This document shows positions 10,597-17,949 of a stretch of DNA of 64,000 nt, in pieces. Position numbers and translations under genes: made by a program. This stretch comes from JALYZC01 sp963725645 (GTDB lineage Bacteria > Actinomycetota > Thermoleophilia > Solirubrobacterales > Solirubrobacteraceae). Each line of letters starts with the position of its first letter. Position 1 is the stretch's first letter. Where the stretch lies: positions 1,302,001 through 1,366,000 of the forward strand of contig CAVRZD010000002.1 in the NCBI GenBank assembly GCA_963725645.1, read 5' to 3'. Under the pieces are notes generated by a model that saw only the letters and a list, made by a program, of their open reading frames with translations, made no database searches and had not been told where the DNA came from.

Positions 10597-11495
10597 CCGT
10601 CGGCCTCCTCGCCGGTCAGCAGCACGAACACGTCCTCCAGCGACGCCGCGCGCCGCTCCGCGCCCTCCGGCTCGCGCCCGTCGAGGTCCTCCGCGCGCAT
10701 GACCGCGACGGCCGGGCCGGTGCGGCGCGTCGCGTGGCCGGCGGCCTCCGCCTCGGCCTGGACCTCCGCCAGCCGTGGGGGCGGCCCGTAGACCTCGACC
10801 ACCTCGCGGCCGGCATGCGTGAACACCAGCTCGGAGGGCCGGCCTTCGGCCACGACGCTCCCCTGCGCCATGATCGCGACGGTGTCGGCGAGGCGCTCGG
10901 CCTCCTCGATGTAGTGGGTGGACATCAGCACGGTGACGCCCTCGGCGCGGAGTCCGTCGATCAGCGACCACAGCTCCTGGCGCACCTGCGGGTCCAGCCC
11001 CACGGTCGGCTCGTCGAGCAGCACGAGCCGCGGCGAGTGCACCAGGCCGCGCGCGATCAGCAGCCGCCGGCGCATGCCGCCGGACAGCTCGTTGACCGGC
11101 GTGTCGGCGCGGTGGCTCAGGCGCGCGAGCCCCAGCGCCCGATCGACCGCGTCGCGTCGCTGGCCGCGGGGGACGCGGTAGAGCCACGCGAACACGGCCA
11201 GGTTCTCGCGCGCCGTCAGCTCGACGTCGAGGTTGTCGAGCTGGGGGACGACGCCCATCGCGAGTCGCGCCGCCTTGGACTCCTCCGGAAGCCGGTGCCC
11301 GAGCACACGGATGTCGCCCTCGTCGGCGATCGCCTGCGCCGTCAGGAGCCGCATCGTTGTCGACTTGCCCGCGCCGTTGGGCCCCAGCAGGCCGAAGCAC
11401 ACGCCGGGCGGCACCTCGAGCTCGAGATGGTCCACGGCGGTGATCGGACCGAAGCGCTTGACGGCTCCGTGGATGGAGATGGCGGCGTCGGTCAC
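10593..11495 (-). CDS. ABC-2 exporter ATP-binding protein (DrrA/NodI-like)
   Basis: A 300-residue ATPase. Walker A is GPNGAGKST near residue 38, the Q-loop lies in MGVVPQLDNLD, the signature is NELSGGMRRR, Walker B is LVLLDEPTVGLD, and the switch histidine is in MSTHYIEEAE. The C-terminal extension of about 70 residues after the core is usual for DrrA-type ATPases. It powers the permease encoded next. The start is uncertain: GTG 11495 precedes the homology (TDAAISIHGAVKRF) and no ATG is available there, but its GGAG ribosome-binding site abuts the codon. Confidence 0.87.
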   Translation of the reverse strand: MTDAAISIHGAVKRFGPITAVDHLELEVPPGVCFGLLGPNGAGKSTTMRLLTAQAIADEGDIRVLGHRLPEESKAARLAMGVVPQLDNLDVELTARENLAVFAWLYRVPRGQRRDAVDRALGLARLSHRADTPVNELSGGMRRRLLIARGLVHSPRLVLLDEPTVGLDPQVRQELWSLIDGLRAEGVTVLMSTHYIEEAERLADTVAIMAQGSVVAEGRPSELVFTHAGREVVEVYGPPPRLAEVQAEAEAAGHATRRTGPAVAVMRAEDLDGREPEGAERRAASLEDVFVLLTGEEADG

Positions 11496-11542
11496 TCCGT
11501 CAGGATGACGCACGCGACTCGCCGGCCGGAGTCCGGCGGCGC

Positions 11543-12742
11543 TCACCCGTAGACGGGCTTGAGCCCGAGCAGGTCCGGCACCGTCTCGAAGCCGTACCCG
11601 CGGGAGCGCAGCGTGCGGATGATCGCGGGCAGCGCCGCGACGGTCTGGTTGCGCGGCCCGCCACCGTCGTGCATGAGGATGATCGACTCGCGCCGGGCCT
11701 GGCCGACCACGGTCGAGTAGATCGAGCCGGTGCCCGGGCGCGACCAGTCGCGCGGGTCGACGTCCCACTGGATCGTGAGCATGCCGAGCGAGCGGGCGAC
11801 CGGGAACAGCGCCCCGCTCACCGCGCCGCCGGGCGCCCGGAACAGGCACGGCGTGTAGTAGCCGCTGGCGCGGCGGATCGCGGCGCGCGTGCGGGAGATC
11901 TGCGAGTACGCGGACGAGCCGCCCCCCGACACGTTCGCGTGGTTCCAGGTGTGGTCGCCGATCGCGTGGCCCTCGGCCAGCTCCTCGCGTACCAGCCCGG
12001 CATTCGGGCGGACCTGCTCGCCGATGAGGAAGAACGTCGCGTGGATCTTGAAGCGGCGCAGGATCCGCAGCACCTGTGAGGTGTAGATGCTCGGCCCGTC
12101 GTCGAAGGTGAGCGCGACGACCTTGTGGTGGCCTGGGCCGGTGGTCCGGTAGGAGCCGCCCCGCGGCACGCAGCCGGCGACGCGCGGCGGCAGGATCTTG
12201 GCGTGGATCGTCCCGCGGTCGGGCAGGGAGTCGGTGCACGGCGCGGCGGCGCAGTCGGGCGGGCCGGTCCAGCTCGACGTCGCGCGCCAGCGGTAGTCGC
12301 CGACCGCCAGCTCGACCTGCGCCGGCGTGAAGGTGGCCTGGACCGTGCGCATGTCGGGGCGGTGGACGTCGGTCAGCGTGCGCTGCGCGAGCACCGCGCC
12401 GCTCGACGACAGCCGCGTGAAGCGCAACTCCGCGCGCGTCGAGCCGGAGCGGCCGAGCACGCACAGGCGCGAGCGCGGGTCGGTGCTGCGGCCGCGGAAC
12501 AGCTCGACGCAGAGCGAGCGCTGCTGTGCGGGGACGAGCTGGCGCGGCCCCCAGCTCCCGCGGGTACGCAGAACGAGGTGAAGGTCGGGGCCGTCCTGGG
12601 CGATGTTGGCGCCGACGAGGTCGAGCGGGCCGCGCGCGTCGCCGGTGCGGTCGGTGGGGGCGGAGGCGGCATGCGCGGTCACCGGGACCGCGACGAGCGC
12701 GAGGGCGGTGGCCGCCGCGGCGAGGTGGGAGGGGCGAGGCAC
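11543..12742 (-). CDS. secreted polysaccharide deacetylase family protein
   Basis: A 399-residue exported protein with a signal peptide (about 1-25). Residues 30-190 form an unassigned beta-rich region, and residues about 205-395 form a NodB-homology domain. Visible NodB motifs are LTFDDGPS (catalytic base and metal Asp), GDHTWNHA (H-x3-H metal ligands), FRAPGG, DVDPRDW and ILMHDGGG (catalytic His). All ligands are present, so it is probably an active metal-dependent N- or O-deacetylase of cell-wall or capsular polysaccharide. It follows the 3D-domain cell-wall gene by 25 bp in the same direction, fitting an envelope-remodelling pair. A second deacetylase is at 46761-47675. Confidence 0.87.
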   Translation of the reverse strand: MPRPSHLAAAATALALVAVPVTAHAASAPTDRTGDARGPLDLVGANIAQDGPDLHLVLRTRGSWGPRQLVPAQQRSLCVELFRGRSTDPRSRLCVLGRSGSTRAELRFTRLSSSGAVLAQRTLTDVHRPDMRTVQATFTPAQVELAVGDYRWRATSSWTGPPDCAAAPCTDSLPDRGTIHAKILPPRVAGCVPRGGSYRTTGPGHHKVVALTFDDGPSIYTSQVLRILRRFKIHATFFLIGEQVRPNAGLVREELAEGHAIGDHTWNHANVSGGGSSAYSQISRTRAAIRRASGYYTPCLFRAPGGAVSGALFPVARSLGMLTIQWDVDPRDWSRPGTGSIYSTVVGQARRESIILMHDGGGPRNQTVAALPAIIRTLRSRGYGFETVPDLLGLKPVYG

Positions 12743-12767
12743 GATCGCCCGGGAACCCTAGTGCCCG

Positions 12768-13718
12768 CTACCGCGGCGTGGTGCCACCGGACGGCGTCTG
12801 TCCACCTCCGGACGTTCCGCCGGAGGTGCCGCCGCCCGACGGCAGCGGTACGCCCTTGGGGATCTTGCCGCCGGGTGGGACGATCAGGACCCGCTGGCTG
12901 GAGAGGCTGCGTCCGCCGTCGTCCGGGTTCGACGGCGGCGCCCGGTACACGTCGAGGTGGCGGCCGTCGATCGCGCCGCCGGTGTCGTTGGCGACGAACC
13001 AGCCGGTCGCGCCGCGCACGTGGCGGTAGTAGGGGATGTACACGCGGCTGCCGAAGCGGATCAGGCTCGGGTCCACGGCGATCGTGCGCCAGTAGCGCAG
13101 GCCGGGCGTGCCGGCGCCCCGCGCGAACGAGATCCCCCGCGGCGGTGCGACGTAGCGCACGCCGACGCCGTTGCTCCACCCGCCGGCGAGCAGCGGGAAG
13201 GTGACCCCCTTCTTGCGGTTGCGCCAGAACCCGCCGGCGCGCCAGTACGGCGGCCCGTTGTCGTGCACGCCGTCGAAGGTCGCCTTGCCGGTGCGGGTCA
13301 CCCAGCCGCCGTGGCCCAGGCTGTCGATGTGGTAGAGCCGGCCGTCGAGGCCGAGGCCCGTGCCCTCCATCGACATGCCGAAGCCTCCGTACAGCCAATC
13401 GATCCGGTGCTTGCCCGGCAGCCCGGGCGTCGCAATCGGCTTGCCGACGGCCCACGCCTCGGGCGCCGGGTAGTACTCGGTGATCCGGAAGCCCGGCAGC
13501 CAGGTGGTCTTGCGGATGGCCGCCGCGCTCGCGACGGGGCCGGTGCGCGGCTGGGCGTGCCAGACGAACGGCAGCGTCCGCGGCTGTGCGCGTGCGAGCG
13601 GCGCCACGGGCAGGGCCAGCAGCGCGGCGACAGCGAGGATCGCGGCCGCGCAAGCGCGGCGGTGGCGCGGAGGGCTGTCGGCGGCGCGCGCTGGCGGCGC
13701 TCCGTGGTTGGGGCTCAC
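12768..13718 (-). CDS. secreted 3D-domain (Asp-Asp-Asp) cell-wall protein
   Basis: A 316-residue exported protein. After a basic n-region, a hydrophobic core (AILAVAALLALPV) and ARAQ, the mature part ends in a 3D domain. The motifs are RTIAVDPSLIRFGSRVYIP and VANDTGGAIDGRHLDVY, which supply the three conserved aspartates of the double-psi beta-barrel shared with MltA and Rpf-like lytic enzymes. A Gly/Ser/Thr/Pro-rich tail follows. The domain is associated with peptidoglycan cleavage, so a lytic transglycosylase-like role in the envelope is likely but unproven. The GTG start gives a full signal peptide. Confidence 0.8.
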   Translation of the reverse strand: MSPNHGAPPARAADSPPRHRRACAAAILAVAALLALPVAPLARAQPRTLPFVWHAQPRTGPVASAAAIRKTTWLPGFRITEYYPAPEAWAVGKPIATPGLPGKHRIDWLYGGFGMSMEGTGLGLDGRLYHIDSLGHGGWVTRTGKATFDGVHDNGPPYWRAGGFWRNRKKGVTFPLLAGGWSNGVGVRYVAPPRGISFARGAGTPGLRYWRTIAVDPSLIRFGSRVYIPYYRHVRGATGWFVANDTGGAIDGRHLDVYRAPPSNPDDGGRSLSSQRVLIVPPGGKIPKGVPLPSGGGTSGGTSGGGQTPSGGTTPR

Positions 13719-13957
13719 GTGGTCTCCCCAGCGGTGCGTGTGGACATCGCGCGGCGACCCGGCGTCCAGGGTCGCGCGTTCGCGGCAGTGTACCGGCCAC
13801 CGGCGCGATCGGCCGCATTGCGTGGGAATGGGCGTCGGCGGGCCATGTGTCGAGGTTGCAGGGGTTTTCGTCGCTTTCGGGCGGCCACCTGCCGACGAGG
13901 GGCCACATGGCCCCGCTCTGCGCGCACGATGGTGGACATTCCGCCGTTGGCCGGTAC
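13719..13957. other. divergent intergenic region, 239 bp
   Basis: It separates the 3D-domain gene (minus) from the HD-GYP-like gene (plus). A near-palindrome, GGGGCCA-CA-TGGCCCC, lies at 13899-13914. On the minus strand, GTACACTG near 13790 resembles a -10 element. I compared the leader with the c-di-AMP riboswitch often found before cell-wall genes and could not match its conserved core. An in-frame ATG at 13907 could extend the plus-strand gene by 17 codons. Confidence 0.35.
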
Positions 13958-14554
13958 ATGCCCGGCGCCGGCCGACTGCGGTTCCTGCTCGTCTGCGACG
14001 CCTGCGGCGCCGAGCGCGGCGACGTCGACTCGCTCGCCTACCGGCCGCGCCCGCGCCCGTATGCCAACCATCCCGCCGAGCGCATTGCGCGGGCGCTCGA
14101 GCTGGAGCCAGGCCGCGCCGGCCGCGTGCGACTGGCCGCGCTGCTCTGTGACATCGGCACCGCGCGCATCCCGCCCGGCGTGCTCGAAAAGCCGGGCCCG
14201 CTGACCGCCGACGAGTGGGACGCCGTGCGCCGCCATCCCGAGTACAGCGCGGCGATGCTCTCCGGTCCGGGCTACGACGACCTGCGCCCCTGGATCGTCG
14301 CCCACCACGAGCGCCCGGACGGCCGCGGCTACCCGGGCGGTCTGACCGGCCCGGACATCCCGCCCGAGGCCTCGGTGGTGTCCGTCGCCACCGCGTGGGA
14401 GGCGATGACGGACGATCGCCCCCACCGGCCCGCGCTCACCCCGCTCCTCGCCTCGCGCGTACTCGTGCTCGGCGCCGGCACGCAGTTCGACCCGATCGTG
14501 GTGGACGCTGCGCTGTCCGTGCTCCCGACGGTGGTCGGGCGCGCAGCCGCTTAG
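13958..14554 (+). CDS. degenerate HD-GYP domain protein
   Basis: About 198 residues, nearly all one HD-GYP domain, the cyclic-di-GMP phosphodiesterase class. Retained features are NHPAER (first His, residue 38), KPGPLTADEWDAVRRHPEYS, AHHERPDGRGYPGGL with HHE at 116-118 and GYP at 124-126, MTDDRPHRPAL and GAGTQFDP. The hallmark HD is changed to Cys64-Asp65 (LLCDIG, where the family has LLHDIG). The later ADAYDAM motif reads ATAWEAM. Two metal-ligand positions are therefore altered, and it may be inactive, use other metals, or act as a c-di-GMP sensor. There is no receiver or membrane domain. The start is uncertain; ATG 13907 is in frame. Confidence 0.72.
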   Translation: MPGAGRLRFLLVCDACGAERGDVDSLAYRPRPRPYANHPAERIARALELEPGRAGRVRLAALLCDIGTARIPPGVLEKPGPLTADEWDAVRRHPEYSAAMLSGPGYDDLRPWIVAHHERPDGRGYPGGLTGPDIPPEASVVSVATAWEAMTDDRPHRPALTPLLASRVLVLGAGTQFDPIVVDAALSVLPTVVGRAAA

Positions 14555-14611
14555 TCGCGCCACGTTAGGGTTGGGTCGGACCGTCAAGACCGACCGAAGA
14601 GGTGACCAACG

Positions 14612-14932
14612 ATGCCGAAGTATCTCTGGCAGGCGTCCTACAACAGCGACGGCGTGAAGGGCGTGGTCAAGGAGGGCGGCAGCGGGAGGCGCGATGCGAT
14701 CGAGAGCCTCATCACAGGGGCCGGCGGCACGCTGGAAGCGTTCTATTTCTCGTTCGGCGACGACGATGTGGTGGTGATCGCCGACCTGCCCGACGAGGAG
14801 ACCGCGACCGCGATTGCGCTGACGGTCAACAGCGGCGGCGCGGTGAGCCTGAAGACCACGGTGCTGCTCACGCCTGAGGAGGTCGACGCGGCGGCCAAGC
14901 GATCGGTCGAGTACCGCCCGCCCGGCGGCTGA
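14612..14932 (+). CDS. GYD domain-containing protein
   Basis: A 106-residue cytoplasmic protein of the GYD family (small dimeric alpha/beta-barrel-like fold). It begins MPKYLWQASYNSDGVKG and contains EAFYFSFGDDDVVVIADLPDEETA, which are the two conserved family blocks. No enzymatic function is established for the family. The start ATG follows a good ribosome-binding site (AGAGGTG). It is convergent with the SRPBCC gene, with 10 bp between the stops. Confidence 0.82.
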   Translation: MPKYLWQASYNSDGVKGVVKEGGSGRRDAIESLITGAGGTLEAFYFSFGDDDVVVIADLPDEETATAIALTVNSGGAVSLKTTVLLTPEEVDAAAKRSVEYRPPGG

Positions 14933-14942
14933 GTCGCAGCCC

Positions 14943-15374
14943 TCACCCGCCCACCTCGCCGGCGATCCGCTCCAGCGCGCGGTCGAGCGTGCCCGCGGCC
15001 AGCAGGCCGTCCGCCGCGCGTGCGAGGACGCGGCCCGTCAGGCCACCGCCGCGCACCGACACCGAGGCCTCGATCCGCGTGCCCGGGCCCTGAGCGCACG
15101 CGTCGTAGCGGGCCTCGATGTCGATCGGTCCGAACGCGCGCAGCTCGAGCGCCCGCTCGTCGGCATGCAGGATCTCGATGTCGAAGCCCACGGCGCGGCC
15201 GGCGAAGCGGCCGCCGACGCGGGCACGGCTGCCGGTCGTGAGGCGCGGCTCGTCGAGCTCGTCGAGCTCGAAGCCGACCGGCGACCAGCGCGAGCACGCC
15301 TCGGGGTCGGTCAGGACGGTCAGGACGCGCTCCGGCGTTCCGTGCACGGTGGTCGCGGTGCTCCAGGTTCCCAT
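14943..15374 (-). CDS. SRPBCC (START-like) family protein
   Basis: A 143-residue protein of the SRPBCC superfamily, a helix-grip fold with a hydrophobic cavity. The N-terminal pattern (STATTVHGTPERVLTVLTDPEACSRWSPV) is the usual polyketide cyclase/dehydrase or CoxG-like beginning, with a conserved Trp. There is no signal peptide. The ligand is unknown. It lies about 100 bp after the ferredoxin-sucCD group in antisense-free gene order, but the gap makes co-transcription uncertain. Confidence 0.75.
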   Translation of the reverse strand: MGTWSTATTVHGTPERVLTVLTDPEACSRWSPVGFELDELDEPRLTTGSRARVGGRFAGRAVGFDIEILHADERALELRAFGPIDIEARYDACAQGPGTRIEASVSVRGGGLTGRVLARAADGLLAAGTLDRALERIAGEVGG

Positions 15375-15474
15375 GGCTCTCCTCGGGGTCTCACCGTGAG
15401 CTCCCGCGTCCCACGAGGTGTTCGAGAAGAGTGTTCGCGCGCCGGTCGCGCGCGGATCAACGAAAGCGGAGCGC

Positions 15475-15729
15475 TCAGGCGGCGCGCGCCAGGAGCGCGC
15501 CGTCGTCGTAGAGCTTGATCACCTTGACGGCGCCGTCGGGCGCCGCGTCGAGGCAGAGGCCGCACAGCACGCACTCGTCGAGGTTCTCCTCGACGATGCG
15601 CAGGCTCCCGTCGTCCCGCTGGCCGAAGATGTCGACCGGGCAGACCTCGGTGAGCCTGGCCGCGAGCTCGGCATCCGCCGCGCGCGCGTCGTCGACCTCG
15701 ACGGCGATGAACAGCGCGTCGGCCCTCAT
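15475..15729 (-). CDS. single-cluster 4Fe-4S ferredoxin attached to sucCD
   Basis: An 84-residue iron-sulfur protein. Four cysteines are visible: Cys30 in VCPVDIF, and Cys53, Cys56 and Cys59 in ECVLCGLCLDAAP. Together these make one [4Fe-4S] site. The first CxxCxxC and the last CP of classical two-cluster ferredoxins are absent (CLDAAP where CLDACP would be usual). The arrangement resembles FixX-type proteins. ATG 15729 overlaps the sucD stop as ATGA, so it is translated with succinyl-CoA ligase. That partnership suggests a role beside 2-oxoacid oxidation, for example with a 2-oxoglutarate:ferredoxin oxidoreductase encoded elsewhere; this is inference. Confidence 0.72.
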   Translation of the reverse strand: MRADALFIAVEVDDARAADAELAARLTEVCPVDIFGQRDDGSLRIVEENLDECVLCGLCLDAAPDGAVKVIKLYDDGALLARAA

Positions 15730-16649
15730 GCGGTCGTGCGCTCCGCGAGCTTGGCCTTGACGAGATCGGGGATCTCGGCGATCTCCTCGGCGACCGTGAT
15801 GCCGGCCTCGGCGAGGCGCGCGATCTTCTCCGTCGCGGTGTCCTCCTTGCCCTCGACGATCGTGCCGGCATGGCCGAACGACATGCCCGGCATCTCGTCC
15901 ATGAAGCGGCCGGCCATGAAGGCGACGATGGGCAGCCGCGAGTCGTTCTCCTTCACCCAGGCGGCGAGCTGCGCCTCCATGCGGCCGCCGGGCTCGGTGT
16001 AGATGACGATCGCCTCGGTCTGCTCGTCGGCCTCGAACAGCGGCATCAGCTCGGCGTAGGCGGAGCCGATGATCGCGTCGCCGCCGATCGACACCGCGGT
16101 CGACTGGCCGAGGCCGGCGGCGCTCAGCGTCGAGGAGATCTCCGTCGTCATGCCGCCGGAGCGCGACATCACGCCGACCGGGCCCGGCGTGTAGGACTTG
16201 GCGGCGTCCTTCGCCGGGCCGCCGATGCCGCCCATCTTGATGACGTCGGGGACGATGATTCCCAGGCAGTTGGGACCGATGATGCGCGCGCCGCGCATCG
16301 AGGCGAGCTCGACCATCTGCGCGACGTCGGCGCGCGGGATCCGCTCCGTCACGATCACGATCAGCTTGACTCCGTTCTCGATCGCCTCGAACACGGCGTC
16401 CTTGGTGAATGCGGGGGGGACGGTGACGACGGAGCCGTCGATCGGGCCGCCGTGGTCTTCGACGGCCTGCGCGACCGTGTCGAACACCGGCACACCGTGG
16501 ACGTCGCGGCCCTTGCGGCCGGGCGTGACCCCGCCGACGACCTTGGCGCCGGCGCCGTAGTCCAGGCACTCCCTCGTCAGGTTCACGGCCTCGCGGCCGG
16601 TGATGCCCTGGACGATGAAGGTGGTGTCTTCGGTGAGGAGGATGCTCAC
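15726..16649 (-). CDS. sucD: succinate-CoA ligase, alpha subunit
   Basis: A 307-residue alpha subunit of succinyl-CoA synthetase, which converts succinyl-CoA, NDP and phosphate to succinate, CoA and NTP in the TCA cycle. The N-terminal CoA-binding Rossmann domain has QGITGREA and VGGVTPGRKG. Further motifs are IGPNCLGI and GVMSRSGGMTTE. The phosphorylated active-site histidine lies in SFGHAGTI. Length and motifs are normal. The start is GTG 16649, which overlaps the sucC stop as GTGA. The 3' end overlaps the ferredoxin start. Confidence 0.95.
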   Translation of the reverse strand: MSILLTEDTTFIVQGITGREAVNLTRECLDYGAGAKVVGGVTPGRKGRDVHGVPVFDTVAQAVEDHGGPIDGSVVTVPPAFTKDAVFEAIENGVKLIVIVTERIPRADVAQMVELASMRGARIIGPNCLGIIVPDVIKMGGIGGPAKDAAKSYTPGPVGVMSRSGGMTTEISSTLSAAGLGQSTAVSIGGDAIIGSAYAELMPLFEADEQTEAIVIYTEPGGRMEAQLAAWVKENDSRLPIVAFMAGRFMDEMPGMSFGHAGTIVEGKEDTATEKIARLAEAGITVAEEIAEIPDLVKAKLAERTTA

Positions 16650-17848
16650 GCCGGGATCGCCTCCACCGCCCGCTTCGCGGCCTCGTGGAGCGACACGGAC
16701 CGGTCCACGTAGTTGACGCCGTAGCGCTCGAGGATCTTGAAGCCCTCCTCCTCCCACGCGCCGGGGATGCGGAAGATGGCGATCTTCTCGGCGGGGTCGT
16801 AGCCCAGCTCGACGCACGCCTTGATCACGCCGCGCGCAACGATGTCCACGCGGGTGTTGGACACGATCGACATCATCACGGCGATCTTGTCCACGCCGGG
16901 CTTGGAGAGCACGAGCTTGGCCAGTCCGGCCGCCTTGCGCACGCTCGGGTTGCCGCCGATCTCGCAGTAGTTGGCCGGCTCGCCGCCGTACTTGCGCACG
17001 GCGTCGAAGAGCGTGAGCGAGCCGCCGCCGGCGCCGATCACCAGGCCGAGGTTGCCGTCGAACTCGGTCACGTTGCCGGCCACGCCGCGGTGATCCTGAG
17101 CGTCGACCTCCTCGCCGGCGATCTCGAACGGCGTCGCCTCGCGCGCCTCGCGCGTCTCCTCCTCGCCGACCCCGAGGGCCTCCAGCAGCTTCTTCTGGCG
17201 CGGGCGGGCCTCGTTCTCCATCTCCATGTGCGCGTCCACCGCCGCGAAGGAGCCGTCGGCGAGCTTGGCCAGCGGGTTGATCTCGGCCAGCGTCATATCG
17301 CGATCCACGAAGAGCTTCGCCAGCTTCGCGAGGATGGGCGTGAGGCGATTGAGGTCCGAGCCGGTCACGCCGACCGACGCGATCACCTGCTTGGCCTGGA
17401 AGTTCGAGAGCGGGAGGACGTTGGAGAAGTGGCCGCGGCCGACGTGGTCGGGGTGCTGCTCGGCGACCTCCTCGATGTCGATGCCGCCCATGTCCGAGAA
17501 CAGCATCACCGGCTGCTTGCGCAGGCCGTCCCACACCACGCCGGCGTAGTACTCCTGCGCGACGTCGACGCGCTCGTCGACGAGCACGCCGCGCGGCTCG
17601 TGGCCGCTGATCTCGAGCGCGAGGATCGCCTCGGCGTGCTCGGCGGCCTCCCCGGGCGCGTCGGCGAACTTCACGCCGCCGGCCTTCATCCGCCCGCCGG
17701 TCAGCACCTGGGACTTGATGACGACCGGGCCGTCGACCTCCTCGGCCCGCCGGCGGGCCTCGTCGGCGGTCGTGGCGAAGCCGCCCTTGGAGGTGGGGAT
17801 GCCCGCGCGGCGGACGATCTCCTTGGACTCGTACTCGTAGAAGCGCAT
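16646..17848 (-). CDS. sucC: succinate-CoA ligase, beta subunit
   Basis: A 400-residue beta subunit with an N-terminal ATP-grasp domain (MRFYEYESKEIVRRAGIP, VVIKSQVLTGGRMKAGGV) and a C-terminal flavodoxin-like CoA-ligase domain (LVIGAGGGSLTLFDAV, CEIGGNPS, MMSIVSNT). It supplies the nucleotide-binding site of the heterotetramer with SucD. The GGRMKAGGV stretch replaces the GGRGKAGGV of many orthologues. ATG 17848 has the canonical N-terminus. It is first of a three-gene unit with sucD and the ferredoxin, divergent from the glycosyltransferase genes. A TATAGG element on the minus strand near 17886 could be its -10. Confidence 0.93.
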   Translation of the reverse strand: MRFYEYESKEIVRRAGIPTSKGGFATTADEARRRAEEVDGPVVIKSQVLTGGRMKAGGVKFADAPGEAAEHAEAILALEISGHEPRGVLVDERVDVAQEYYAGVVWDGLRKQPVMLFSDMGGIDIEEVAEQHPDHVGRGHFSNVLPLSNFQAKQVIASVGVTGSDLNRLTPILAKLAKLFVDRDMTLAEINPLAKLADGSFAAVDAHMEMENEARPRQKKLLEALGVGEEETREAREATPFEIAGEEVDAQDHRGVAGNVTEFDGNLGLVIGAGGGSLTLFDAVRKYGGEPANYCEIGGNPSVRKAAGLAKLVLSKPGVDKIAVMMSIVSNTRVDIVARGVIKACVELGYDPAEKIAIFRIPGAWEEEGFKILERYGVNYVDRSVSLHEAAKRAVEAIPA

Positions 17849-17949
17849 ACGGGTTCGGGCGCCGGGGCGCCGGGCGCGGAACCCTATAAGGGTGGCCGCG
17901 CACGTGATGCGCGGGCCACGGGCGCCGGAGCTTGGCTCGAACGGATACG

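Noticed and set aside
9793..11400. Possible ATPase-permease fusion
   Set aside because: The frame upstream of 10596 is the ATPase gene read out of frame. The real ATPase overlaps the permease by ATGA and is a separate protein.
13719..13957. c-di-AMP (ydaO-type) riboswitch before the 3D-domain gene
   Set aside because: The context would fit, but I could not find the conserved core segments in the leader.
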